Origin: Golubevia sp. BC0850
Taxonomy: Eukaryota > Basidiomycota > Exobasidiomycetes > Golubeviales > Golubeviaceae
Length of the DNA stretch: 64,000 nt
NCBI GenBank assembly: GCA_012976225.1
Contig: JAAVVG010000002.1
Span: 434,001 to 498,000, forward strand
Direction of reading: 5' to 3'
The notes under the pieces are model-generated. The model did not search any database. It saw nothing but the letters and a program-made list of their open reading frames with translations, and was not told the DNA's origin. Made by a program: the position numbers and the translations under genes. The number at the start of each line of letters is the position of its first letter. Within the stretch, counting starts at the first letter, position 1. Positions 25,945 to 39,208 of the stretch are shown piece after piece.

Positions 25945-26041
25945 CTTCCAGGACTGCTGATGAGTTGGAGGAGTGAGACTTGAACTTGAATTTTGATCTT
26001 AGAAGCTATTTAATCGAGAAAAAGAATAAGAATCAAAGAAG
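25945..26041. promoter_or_regulatory. 97-bp divergent promoter between CTU2 and TTI2
   Basis: Only 97 bases separate the two divergent start codons, so both promoters and leaders must share or overlap it. It is A/T-rich with A runs next to the TTI2 start. No specific factor site is recognised with confidence. Confidence 0.65.
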
Positions 26042-28598
26042 ATGAGTGAGAGCAATGATTTGGTCAAGAGCAACACAACTTTGGAAATTTTTCTTCTCTT
26101 CGATTCCCTCTGGTCGTTCGACATCTCAGAAGTTGGTTGCAGTCAGCTAATGCTCAAGCAGAAAGAAATCTTCCTTCCAACAATCTCAAGTTCTAGTCTT
26201 GCTGCCTCCAGCTCTCAGATCCCTACCAGGAGGACGGACAGCAAGACAGACACAGACTCAAGCTCCTCCCTTCCACCGGGCACTTGGTTAAATCTTATTT
26301 CTGAAGCTGGCTTGGACTTAGATGACTCGTCTTTCTCCACTTCCATATCTCAGATAATCAGCTTGTCAAGAGCTTTGACTCTCCCTTCCATCTTTGCTGA
26401 CTCAAACTGGCAGACTGGTGAGTTAAAAGCTCAGAAAGGTTCCTGGTTCTTCGTCTTCCGATCCTCTCTTACCAGCATCCCCATCTACTACATGACCTAA
26501 AACAGATTCAGAAAGCATAGACGCTCTGTCGGGTTGGACCAACAACGAAGCTCCTCGTCTCCTGACACTTCTTTCTCAAGCTTTGCATTCGCTCTCCTTT
26601 GGACTCTCCCAAGCTTCAAAGCCTTCTCAGTCAAGCAGACCCAGTTCGAGCTCTGAAGCTGTTAAGATAGCTCTTTTGGCTGCCGTCGTAGCTGCATCAC
26701 GGTTCCTTCCACCTCTCGAGATCAGTACTCTTCATGAGGTCTCGACCAACCAGGACGAGGCAACTGGATCCGGTTCTAGATCAGATTTGATGGAAGTTGA
26801 GCAAAGGAAAGACGGATTGGATCCATGGATGACGAAAAGGAATAGAAACGCTGCTAAAGGTGAGCTTCCCATTGCAATTCCCCCCCCCCCTTCTTTCCTC
26901 TGCCTTTCTTCTGAGACTCATCCCTGTACTTCCGTTCTCCTACGACGTCCTCAGGAGTTCTCTCACATCCGGCTCTTACTACCAAACCCTTGGATCCCGA
27001 TTTTTCGATCACAACGCCCTCGCCTCTCGACCTCGCCAAAGACCTTCTCTCCAACCACATCAAGCCACTGTTCCTTTCTCATCTCTCCAATTCTTCCAAG
27101 CTCAACTCAACAACATCTCGTCCTATTCATCGAGATCCGAACCTAGTCAAGTCAGTTGGAGGTGGACATGCTCCTTCAGCAGAGGACGTGGTCTGGAAAG
27201 GGGGTGCTCTAGATGGAGAAGGTCGACGATTCCTGGTTTCCAATGTGGAGGACGATCCAAGCCAAGTCAATGCAAACTCAAGAGTGGGAGAGAGAAATCA
27301 AGTTCTAGGTAGCTGGAACGTCTTGGCTTGGTGCATCGATACGATCTCGAAAGCTCAACTTTTCGACAAATCGACCTCTTTGGAAGAGAATCCTTGGGAC
27401 ACTTCTGTGTCTCTGGTCCTACCTCCTCTGTTGGCGCTTTTGGACGATCCAACGCCTCACTTTCGATTCATCGGCGCTACGATCTTAGGAAGGTGTGCTC
27501 TACGCTCTTTCGAAGAGAAAAGCAATGACACGCCTCTAGAAGAGCTAGGAAGCATTCCACCGACTCTTCTAATTCGTCTAGGTGTCGCACCGCTCCTTCT
27601 AGATAGCCTCGAATCAAGCTTAACTTACACTAATGACGAAAGAGATGGAAGCGGACCAAGGCTGCTGGATGCCTCCCTCAGAGCTTCAAGAGCGTTAATT
27701 CTTCTCACTACTTTCAACTCCAACTCTGCCATCATTTCTCCCTCAACTTTCTTGGAAGATGACGCTGGATCGGCAAGATCTCTAAAGCTTCACTCCCTAG
27801 TGGTCGAAGGAATCCTGAAAGTTTGGTCTTACCTCCCCTCAATTCCATCTTCTTTCACCACTTCCGAACGTCAGCAAGCCCATCATTCTACTCTCCAAAT
27901 CACCTTTTACTGGCTTCAAATCCTCTGCAAAGATTTAGGAGCCTTCTCAGCCAGATTTTCCGGTCTAGTAATCGAGTTTCTATCTTCTAAATTGGATTTG
28001 GGATTTGATCAACTTGAAGATGAACTCCCCAAAAGACAAAAGGAAATGGAACTCTTTTGGAAAAATCTGGAAGGAAAGGTCTTGACCTGTTTAGCCGCCT
28101 CTGCCGCACTAAAACAGCTTCTCAATTCTTTACTCTCCGTATCTCAATCTCAGTCTATTCCAAGCTCAACTTCAAAGGAGGTCCCGGAAGTTTCGATCCC
28201 ACCTTCCTTCGAGCTGTGGGGAGAAGGAATGGTAGCTGCTTGTGCTCGATGTTGGGTTCAACTGAACGATCTAGATGCTTTTGAATCAACCAAGTTCGAT
28301 CTGCTTCAACAAAAAATTGAATTACGGAATGGACTCAAAGAGATTCTGAAGGTGTCGGGAGAGTCCAACTCAGTCGGCGTAAAAGGGGTGAGTTTGAAAT
28401 CACGGAGCACTGTTTCTCGAGAAAATGAAAGGGCGCTCCGAAAGGTTTCAAAAAATGAGGCTCAGTTCACTGACTTTTCGGTTTCCGATCTTCTCTATCT
28501 TTGTTTTCTGACTTTGCTTCCAGTCTTTGGATCGAGTGCGTCTTCTGGATCCTGTCGTTTTTGGTCCCCTTCTCCCTCCCCTACGTACTAGCATGTAA
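26042..28598 (+). CDS. TTI2: TELO2-interacting protein 2 (Tti2) homologue
   Basis: Tti2 is a HEAT-repeat subunit of the TTT (Tel2-Tti1-Tti2) complex, a co-chaperone that stabilises PIKK kinases such as TOR, ATM and ATR. Exons 26042-26417, 26506-26859, 26955-28387 and 28524-28598 join in frame to 745 residues. The family signature lies in the third exon: SWNVLAWCIDTISKAQLF, then VSLVLPPLLALLDDPTPHFR and FIGATILGRCALRSF, then LIRLGVAPLLLDSL. The rest is alpha-helical with Ser-rich linkers, as expected of HEAT repeats. The last short exon gives SLDRVRLLDPVVFGPLLPPL, the usual Tti2 ending. The intron before exon 3 has a run of about ten C. The start is the first ATG after the short promoter shared with CTU2. 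Similarity is mostly in the LPPLLxLLDD region, so confidence is good but not absolute. Confidence 0.82.
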
Positions 28599-29990
28599 TG
28601 CGTAGCGTAACACAGCCAACAACTTCGAGCGCCTGGGCTCTGCAGTAATCTAGAACATGAGATCACAATTTCGGCTTGAAGCTGTGCATCAAATGACGAT
28701 TCGACTGGGCATGCTTCTCTTAGGTTCGTTGAACATTCCTCCAGCTCGCGTTGGACTTTTCGTTCATGAGATGACGGAGAAGTCTTTTCCTGTCTCTCAT
28801 CAACGGCAGGAGTTCTGCAATGAGCATTTTTTGTCTGGACCGATTTAAATCCAGAGGTAGAGGGGTACAGCAGCAACGGAGAATCAGAAGCAAGAATGCT
28901 TCCACGTCTGAAGTCATGACGTTTGACCCCCCTTCGTTTGCGAACTTCTGTTCCAAGGTCTTTGCCATTTTTATTCACAATGCGATTGAAATTGACGAAC
29001 AGAATACTAAGCTATGCTTGTAACCACACCAAGTCACCTCGTTATTTGAAAGCCAAAGGTTTGATTAAACACAGAAGAAGAAAAAATAGGGGACATCGTT
29101 ATCTTACATCAAGAAGAGAAAAAAGAGAAAGGTCAAAAAGAAAGATATAATCGAGAAAGCCACAACGAGATCGAACGAAACTATGTAAGATGGTCAGAAA
29201 GAATGAGTGCAATGGGAAAGAAAATCTAAGGTGAATGTCAAAAGCAAAAAAGAGGGGTGAGATTCAGTGTTGGTAACAAATCTCTTTTGGGGTTTTTTGA
29301 AGGTTTTTTTTGAGGTTGTTGATTTTGAAGGAAGCGGTAGAGGGGATTGATGATGTGAGGTGATTTTATTTTGTATGATGGATGAAAAGTACTTGCAAAA
29401 ATTGGTCGGATCTTTTTTTTGAAATCGGTCATCTAAGATTTGGATTTTGCACGAGAAATGAAAAAAACGCAAACACGAGAGGAGATTCTAAAGAAGAGAG
29501 AAAGAAAGAACGGTGGGAAGATAAACCGGAACTGTCGTTAAGGTCGAGATAAGAAGAGCTTTCAACTTTTGTTGGGTTTTGAGAGATCTGGAAGATTTCA
29601 GCGAGAAGAAACGTTCTAATCGTTTATTTGAACAGATTTGAAGTGATAGAAAGTGCCTGAGAATGCTTGGAGGAGTTTGTCAAAGTCGACCAGGACCTTT
29701 TCTCATACTTGGTTAGAAATAATAGCGAATTGTTGAGCGAAGTAAAAAGGCAAAAGAGAAGGCAAAAGAGGAGAGAGAGAGGTGAATTAGAGGAATAATA
29801 TGTAAAGCGAGGTCCTAATGTATTGAATGGATTCTAAGAGATAACTTGGTCGACTTTGTGTTAGAAAGAAGTGGTAAATTGTTAAAAGAGAAAGATGAGG
29901 TTTTAAACTCCAACTTGTGAAAACTTCTAATGGTAAAGAAGTAGTGGATATATAAATTAAAGCATGGAGAAGGTTGGAAAGGTTTCAAGA
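28599..29990. other. Convergent intergenic region between TTI2 and SFP1
   Basis: About 1.4 kb between two convergent stops. The portion from 29000 to 29990 is A/G-rich on the plus strand, hence T/C-rich on the minus strand, which fits a long 3' UTR of SFP1. Open frames here show neither codon bias nor motifs. No RNA gene is recognised. Confidence 0.4.
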
Positions 29991-32217
29991 CTACTTGTCT
30001 TTCTTAGCTGCAATAATATGAGGTAATGGTGAAGTGTTTCCACCAACGTTATACTTGGCTTCATGTTGAGCAGTTTGAGAAGCAGCAGCAGTTGCAGCAG
30101 CTGCTGCCAGAGCAGCAGAAGATAGAGTGGAAGTTGAAACTTGAGGTTTTCCAGTTGCTTCATTCACCTTTGCACTTGCACCACCACCGTTAGCTTGAAG
30201 AAGAGCTAAACCTAGAGCACCGTGAGATCCAGAATGAGCGTAATGATAACGTAGACCGTTCAAGTTCTTGTATCTCTTTCCACATTCTCCGACCTGTTGA
30301 TGGAAAGAACGGTTCGAGAAGAGATAGAAGACGGTCAGCGAAGAGGTGAGGAGGCAGCTTGCACTTCAGAACGATAAGGTTAGATCGTAGAGACTCACCT
30401 GACAAATGTAGATCTTCTCGGATTGAGGATTGGGTGGGTTTGGTAAATCACCGTTGGCTAGCGCTGGAGATGGTGGAGCGCTGCTATTAGGAGTGTTAAG
30501 CATTGGATCGGCGAAAGCGCCAGAGTTGATACTAGGAGACACACTTGTCTGTCTGCTCATGATTGGACTAGCGATTGGAGAAGAAGACAGAGAGGGACTG
30601 ACGTTGATTGGAAGTCTAATTGAGAGAGTTGGGCTTGGAGATCCGCTGCCAGAGGAACTTGAAGAGCTTTGAGCTTTAAGTGATTTATGAGATGAAGGAG
30701 TAGATCCAACGTTCGTAATGATAGCACCCGATTTGGATTGAAGTGGAATGTTATTCTGATTACATTGACCGTGAAGACGATGATACTTTAAACCGTTAGC
30801 TTGCTTGTAGGCCTTGTCACATCCTGGAGCTTGACATTTGAATGGCTTCTCGACGTGTAAACCAGCTGCATTGATGATAGAGGCAGCACTAACAACTGGA
30901 GAAGATGGAGCTGGACTAGATGGACTTGAGATTGAACCTTCCTTTCCACTACTACTTGCGTTGGTGTTGATGCTGATCTTTTGACTCTTGGAAGAAGGAG
31001 CAGTGACGGCGGTGGTGGTAGTAGTTGGGAAGAAGAGATTTGGTGGAGCACAGGAAGGTAGATGATGATCCTCAGAGTTGGAACGAATGTTGAGAGCAGA
31101 GAAGGCGGAGGCCCCGTTGGGACCCGATCCAAACATCTCAGAGTCGTCTCCCGCTGGAGTTCCTGGCATCGACGATCCTGGAGTTGAGAAAGGTGAATTG
31201 GCACTGTAGATAGAAGGTTGACGTCCAGCTCCAGTTGATCCACGACCGATTCCTCCGTCCATAAGAGCTCTACGTAGAGATTGGTGAACAGCTGGATTGG
31301 TGTTTGGGTTGGAAGAAGAGTATTGACCAAAGGAGCGCTTCTTTCCTTTTCCTTTGCTAGTTGAAGATCCAGATGAAGAAGGGTTTGGAGAACGCATGAC
31401 TGCTGTATCGAAGGCAGAAGTGTTGTCTCCGTAAGCATCGACACTAGCGTTCGCCTTCCTCTTCAATTCTCCCGAGGTTGGCTTGGGTGATGGTGGTTGT
31501 GATGAGGAGGAAGCTGATGAAGATGATGAAGACATATCATCTTCAGTTACAGAAGCCATGTCATCATCTTCGAACTTGACGTGACATTCCTCGTAGTGTT
31601 GAAGTAGGTCGTGTAGGTCGTCCAACGATTTCCCGCAGCATGTGAAGTTACGACAAAACGTCGTCTCCAAACGTGAGAAGGAGGAAGGAGCCACTGTGGC
31701 TTCGGATTCGACTGAAGTGGAGAAACGAGACATCGAAAACTCCATGAGACTGTGGAGCGGAGAGTGAAGAGGGAGGGCAGCGCAGGAGCGGGATGGGAAG
31801 GAGGTTCGGGAGTGGCTAGATGTCAGTTTGGATGCGCGCGACGACGACGAAGTTCAAAGTTATTCCACGATTGATGTGGCTGAAGCAATAGGTTACATTG
31901 ATTCATTCTAACAGAATCAACCGCCTTCAGAGAGGAGGTGGAATCTCTCGGGGCAGTTGAAAGCAGCTGAGCCAATCGGGAGGTGGGCGTTTGAAGGTCT
32001 CACACTCCACCAACCTTCCTGGATTCCCACTTCACCCCCGACGTTTCCCCAATTGCTGATTTGAATGAACAGTGACTCACTCATGTGTTGTATCTTTACC
32101 AAAAGAAGTTGGTTCTCTGAAAGAGCCAGATTGAGATAAGTTGAAACTGGCTGGTTTGAGTGATCCGAATGAATCGTAATCTGATGGTCTGCGAGTGATG
32201 GGAATAGGAGTTGGCAT
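29991..32217 (-). CDS. SFP1: Sfp1-like C2H2 zinc finger transcription factor
   Basis: In yeasts Sfp1 activates ribosomal protein and ribosome-biogenesis genes in response to TOR and nutrients. Three exons (32081-32217, 30399-31749, 29991-30293) join in frame to 596 residues. The first exon, MPTPIPITRRPSDYDSFGSL onward, fuses through GA|T to the exon that contains MEFSMSRF, so a start at 31745 would lose 47 residues. An N-terminal finger starts with CRNFTCCGKSLDDLHDLLQH at about residue 78, followed by a Ser-rich disordered middle. A C2H2 finger (KCQAPGCDKAYKQANGLKYH) lies near residue 350. A second (CGKRYKNLNGLRYHYAHS) is near 500, split from the rest by the last intron. Fingers with xYKxxNGLxYH are the Sfp1 hallmark. 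The end is Ala-rich. The role in ribosomal gene control here is inferred from the family. Confidence 0.78.
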
Positions 32218-33230
32218 CGTGAATAGGATTGCTGAATTAAATTGGATTGAATTTGGTGTAAGATTTGAGACTGGCTCTTTTGATAAGGGGGTTGATTGTG
32301 ATTGTGAGATGGTTGGTTTGGTTGGCAAGACTGGCTTGTATATGCTGCGTTGGATTGTAGATGTTTCAGAGAGCGGGGGGAATCGAAGATTGCTTCTATT
32401 TGTTCTACTTTTGGGATCGAATATGTTGATTCTTTTTGTTGCTATTAGAAGCTTTTGAGGGAGAATTGGTTGGAACTTGGAAGTGAGGAGGTGGTTGCTT
32501 CAGCTTCAACAAACTGGAATTTGGGTTGGGTCGAAACATTCCAATTTCCACGCATCCACCCACGGAACGAACCTCCTCGTAGTGGCTCGTACCTTAGCTA
32601 AATTTCAAACTCAGCTACAAAATTAACATAACAAGAGAAAACGGGCGATCGGAGCGAGATTTGGAAGGAAAACTTGGGCCAACACAGGGACGCCCGCCAA
32701 CATTCGAGCAAGTTGGTCTGCTTCTGACAGAGAGGATGATAGGCCCAGGTCTTGTGAGTGTGTGAGCACAAGAGTTCTTGTGGTCGCAAGACTTTCTTCG
32801 ATGTGTTACTTTTGTGGATATCTCAAATTGGACAGCTGGATAGAAAAGCATAGAGAGTCAAAGACGAAGATAGAAGCAACGCCTATCTCCTCTCCAATCG
32901 TGTGACGGCATACCGAACTTGTCCGCTGATTGAAGACCAAAAACTTTCAATCCACAGGTCCAAATCTCGCACAAGAGGCTTGCATACGCAAAACGATTCT
33001 TGTTTCGTGTACCACCTACATATGTTCCGGACCATGAAGGGATTAGTGATCTTCCCAAATTGGAAGTACCTTCGATCGGATTTGCCACCAAAACGTATAC
33101 GTTATTGGTGAACTCTCTCGAACAATGGGGAGAGTAGAGTCATGAGACTCTGAACAGATTTAGAAATTAATGAGACAAACTCGTTGTCCTTGAGTTAGGA
33201 AGGAAGGGAGAAGAGAGAAGAGAAACGTTC
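32218..33230. other. Region between SFP1 start and ESF2 stop
   Basis: About 1 kb upstream of SFP1 and downstream of ESF2. It should contain the SFP1 promoter and leader. No convincing gene is present; a short open stretch on either strand near 32860-33110 shows no motif. Confidence 0.4.
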
Positions 33231-34728
33231 TCAAAAGATTTTACTAAGCACTCCCTTCAATTCCTGCTTCCCACCTTCACCCATCCCACTTCTCATGTCT
33301 CTGACCTTCCCACCATTCCCTTCTCTTTTCCTTTTCTTCCCTTCCCAAGGAGAGCCTTCTTGATCTCTAACATCTCTTAAAACTGGAGCTCTTTGCTTGA
33401 AGGTGAAATTTCGTTTCTCGACCTTTCCGCTACCACTACCACTTTCATTTGAGTTCGAATTTGAAATTCGAGTTGGATTTAAACTTGAAACATCTTCAGA
33501 GATTCCCAACTTCTCATTCCTTTTCCTTTTCTTCTCCTCTTTATCTCTATCCACCCTGGCTCTCTCAACCTTTTTCAAATAATCTTTCTGTTCAAACGCA
33601 TCTTGAGAGAGTTCATTTCTAAGTCTTGCTGCATGACTTGCTCTTTCGTTTGCTATTTCAAAGAAAAAAGAGAGTGGGAGGGTTGCGTTCGTCAGTCATC
33701 TCTCACCTCCCTCTTCCCATCTCTTCTCCCTTCTCAAAAACACTCACCCAATTGTCCACTCAACATCTCCCACTTATAACCCTTCAAGTACTTCATAGTC
33801 CAAATATCATCTTTCCATCTACTCTTCTCTCTACCTTTAATACCTCTTGAACCTTTCCCTTTTCTACCATTTCCAGCTCCTCCGATGATCCCTATCGGTT
33901 GAGCATTCAAGCTCTCGGCTACTAGCTTTGCTACTTTTTTCGAAGTGAATTCTACCCAACCTTCGGTGTAGTGAGCCGATTTGGACTTGGAGTCTGAGAG
34001 AGTGAGAGAGATGAGGAGATGGGGATGAGATAGACGAGAGTTGCATGAGAGATAGAGATAGAGGGAAGGGGGAGAAAGAAGGAGAAAAGACAAGGTTCAG
34101 ACAGAGGATTTGGGTAGGACTCGAAGGAATGGAAACACTTGAGGAGAGAGTCGAACTGGCAAAGACTTCTTGTTCGAAGTGCTCCCTTTTCACCCAATCG
34201 AATACTCTGCCTCTAAATACCTGAGGCTCCATCACATCCAATCCATGCCATCTAACCTAGTTCCAACTCTCCAGCTCTCCGCCACCCCTTCTCTTGCAAA
34301 AACAAAAAGAAAAACTCACCAGCACCTCTGCCTTCATTGCCCCTTTTCCTCTCCTTCTCCCTACCATCTTGTAAGTAAAGACGTTCTACATCTCCAAAAC
34401 CTTCTAAGAGATGCCTGACTTTGGGTGGAGTCATTCCAGGTGGGATTCTAGAAATGTAAATGATACCTTTTGATTTCTTCTTCTTTGAAGATTCTTCTAA
34501 GGAAGGTGAAAGTAGTCGATGACGTTTTGTCGATGGCTGTTCTTCTTCATCATCTTGATCATCTTCTTGGTCGTCTAGTAACAGTCCTTCTTCTTGTTGC
34601 TCTGACTCCGAGTTGATTTCGATTGGAATTGAGGATGGTCCCGCTTCTGCTTGTCCTTCTGCTTGTCCTTCTGCTTGTCCTTCTCTTTCTGCTTTTGCCC
34701 AAGTTGAAGTATCAAATCTTGAATCCAT
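33231..34728 (-). CDS. ESF2: Esf2/ABT1 pre-rRNA processing factor
   Basis: Esf2 (ABT1 in animals) is an RRM protein of the small-subunit processome that helps Dbp8 and 18S rRNA maturation in the nucleolus. Exons run from 34728 to about 34310, about 33995 to 33747, and about 33655 to 33231. The first begins [15 protein letters not shown], has an EGQA repeat and an acidic stretch, then [20 protein letters not shown] and DVERLYLQD, the start of the RRM. The second has [20 protein letters not shown], then [18 protein letters not shown], the strongest family signature. The third has [20 protein letters not shown] and a Lys/Arg-rich tail. Acceptors and donors (GTGAGT) keep frame. The start is the ATG closest to the conserved acidic N-terminus; upstream in-frame codons at 34857 fall in the promoter shared with DPH3. 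Confidence 0.92.
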
Positions 34729-34878
34729 TCCACTGAATCTTGTTATTCGTCTGGATTGAATAGAGGAAGAATCTTTGGAAGGAACTGGCGGCTTTGCTGC
34801 AAAAAGTCTGGAGCCAATAAAACTTTTTCTGTCGTTTGACCAAATCAATCGATTCATCCCACATCCTCAAAGCACAAG
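34729..34878. promoter_or_regulatory. 150-bp divergent promoter between ESF2 and DPH3
   Basis: Only 150 bases lie between the divergent start codons. It contains a CCAAT-type box (GAGCCAATAAAA) near 34811-34822 and an A/T-rich stretch. Sharing is inferred from spacing; factor binding is not shown. Confidence 0.6.
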
Positions 34879-35448
34879 ATGCCAATTTCATATTACGATG
34901 AGATTGAGTTGGAAGATCTTTCTTACGATTCAAGCAAAGATCTTTTTCATTATCCATGTCCTTGTGGAGATAGATTTGAAATCACAAGACAGCAATTGAA
35001 ACAAGAAGAAGATATCGCAACTTGTCCAAGTTGTAGTCTAATCATTAGAGTCATTTATGATCCTGTGAGTATCGAGTACAAAGCACTTTAAATCCACCAG
35101 AATTCTATATCAGTAAGGGGAGGTCCAGAAGAGGGAAAGGAGACAGGAGGGCAGGGTTGAAAGAGGCTGGGGCTCAGCAGAGTCACTCAGACACTCAATC
35201 TGCTACCTTCGTTCCAATAGCATCAGTTGCTTACTCCTACGATTCTTATGAAGCAATTGGTCTCACTACAGAGCTTGAGCTCAGCTGGCTGCTTTCAGAA
35301 TTAGAGTTCATCTCCAGGTGCTGACAATCTCCTCCGCCGTCCTCTCTCTCCATCTCCCAAACAGCTCGACTTCGAAGACGACGACGATGATCAGCCAGCA
35401 GCATCAGTTCCAGTAGAGCAAGTCAAAGCTGAAGCTATCGCAGCTTGA
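34879..35448 (+). CDS. DPH3: Diphthamide biosynthesis protein 3 / Kti11
   Basis: Dph3/Kti11 is a small CSL-type zinc (iron) protein that feeds electrons to Dph1-Dph2 for diphthamide formation on eEF2, and supports Elongator-dependent tRNA modification. Exons 34879-35064 and 35365-35448 join in frame to 89 residues, the normal size. The sequence [13 protein letters not shown] opens the protein, then C27-P-C29-G and C49-x2-C52 give the four metal ligands of the CSL finger, followed by LIIRVIYDP. The second exon is an acidic tail (DFEDDDDDQ). The intron is 300 bases, long for this window, with a GTGAGT donor and an ACAG acceptor. Without splicing the protein would end in a short unrelated tail, so the two-exon form is preferred. 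Confidence 0.95.
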
Positions 35449-36469
35449 GAGAGTTCTTTAGAAAGCGTAGCTCATCCTCCAGATCCCTCTTTTTCAAGAT
35501 GGGCAAGTTCACCAATTAGACTGCCAAGCTACTACTTCGAGAAAGTTGAGGGGAATCAGGCAAGTGGGCTGAGGGAGAGAGCAGAAGAAAGGGGCAAGGG
35601 TGATCGAGACTTAAAACATCAGCTGAAGCAGGAAGTCTTGACATTTGAGCTCGTAAAGGACATGATAAAGCAAAGTAACCTTCTCATCAAAATCAGGTTT
35701 ACTTCCAATCATTTTCATTGGCAGCTTCAAATTCATTGGCTTTCTCTTTAAGATCATTAGAAAAAATGGAGGGGTAGAAGGGGAATCTCTCGACAAGAAC
35801 TCAACTAGTGACTTTCTCCCTGATTCCACCTTATCCAAAAAAGATTCAAGAGCAAATGAGGTTCAAAGAATCGGTCGAAAGTCGCAATAAATAGATGGTT
35901 TGATAGGAGAAAGGTGTACGTCGAAAGGGAATCTCAAATTCAAAATTCACAGCTTCTTGGAGGGGTCTATTGGTTTCTCAATCAATCGGATCTCTTTACT
36001 ATCTTTCAAGGGGTATTCCCTTTCAGCTTTAACTGTATTTTATAAGCATGTTAAATTGAAAACTTTCTTTCTAGCTCACTGTAATTGAATAGCTTTTCTG
36101 CCGGCCTTCTTTTTGTGTGAAGGCGTCTGCAGAATGTCTCTTGGAACTAAAGCCCCAAACAAAAACCCATTTGAGTCAATCCGACCCTGGCAACGATCCT
36201 TCAGAACTCATTCCCAGCAATGTTTAGAATCTCTTGCAGCTCATCAAAGCGTTTGGCGACATTGCTGAGAGGCAAGAATGAGACACACAAAAAGGGAAGA
36301 AAGAGAAAGAGATTGAAATTACAAGAACGAGGGTAAGTCGATTCGATAACACAGAAAACGTTTATAAAGATCGAGCTAGTGAAAGGATGACAAGGTTTGT
36401 GGAGAGGGCGTTAAGGAAATTGTTTTGGATATTTGATTTTATGAAATCTCAAAAGCGCTTTTAAATTGC
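35449..36469. other. Convergent intergenic region between DPH3 and MDH
   Basis: About 1 kb with no supported gene. It lies between two convergent stop codons and should hold their 3' UTRs. Short open stretches near 35611-35838 (minus) and 35900-36088 (plus) carry no motif and weak codon bias. Confidence 0.4.
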
Positions 36470-38375
<1,906 letters not shown>

Positions 38376-39208
38376 GATGATGTGTGTGGGTGACTGATGG
38401 GTAGGACGGAGAGAATAGGATCAACGAAATGGCTGGCTCGAGAGAAGCTGAGACGGGTTCACACAGTTTTCACCTCGTTTCTCATGTTTTGTCACGTAGT
38501 CCATATTGTTTTAGATGGTCTCTTGTAAGTGAAAAATCGATAGACAATCTGGCCGAGAGGAAAGAGAAGGAGGGAATGAAGCTGAGAAGATAGGGTAGTG
38601 CATCCCAACGACTGGTCCTACCCTCCCTCTCTCTCACTCCAACTCATTGCGAGGATGGAATGAAGGAACCTTGTTAAATGTTCTCAGTTTTCAAGGTTTT
38701 CAATTGGTCCTTCTTCGTTCGGAGGGGAATAGGTCGAGTCGACTCCCGGAGCTCCACGTGGTGCTTTGGTTGATGAGCTCTTGGGCAAGAGGATCTTCCC
38801 TTTTTCGATTCACCACCAAAACGTAAGTTTCTCCTCTTCCTTTTTGCAAGTATCCGATCCTTCAGTTCGTGATTCAAGAGAAGACTCTACTTGGAAGAAG
38901 ATCCATGAAGAAAGGCGTGGGAACGAAGGGAGAAGACTCAGGATGGAAGAAACTTCCAAAATCTTCAAAACTCAGCAACTCCTCAATCATCTCGTTTCGG
39001 CTGCCATGATGAATCGAATTGAAATGAACAGGAGATGTTGGAATTTCTTAGACAGAAAGAGAGGGGCGGAATGAGGGATGAAAAGACCAGAGGGATGATT
39101 TGAGGATTTCAGCAAGGCAAGGTGAGAATTTCAAAAAAGAGGAATTGGGGGCTAACACCCTCTCTTCTCTCTTTTCCTTCCAATTCCACTTCGAAAAGAT
39201 ACATCAAG
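38376..39208. promoter_or_regulatory. Divergent promoter of MDH and RPL23, with a possible leader intron
   Basis: About 830 bases between divergent start codons. On the plus strand CACCACCAAAAC followed by GTAAGTTT near 38812-38830 looks like a splice donor in the RPL23 leader. A TTTCAG acceptor-like site lies near 39112, and a short CAAGGCAAG exon then meets GTGAGAAT. A spliced leader for the ribosomal protein gene is plausible. The MDH side has no recognised element. Confidence 0.4.

Noticed and set aside
28448-28978. Minus-strand open frame of 176 codons
   Set aside because: It overlaps the last exons of TTI2 in antisense and has Arg/Ser-rich random composition.
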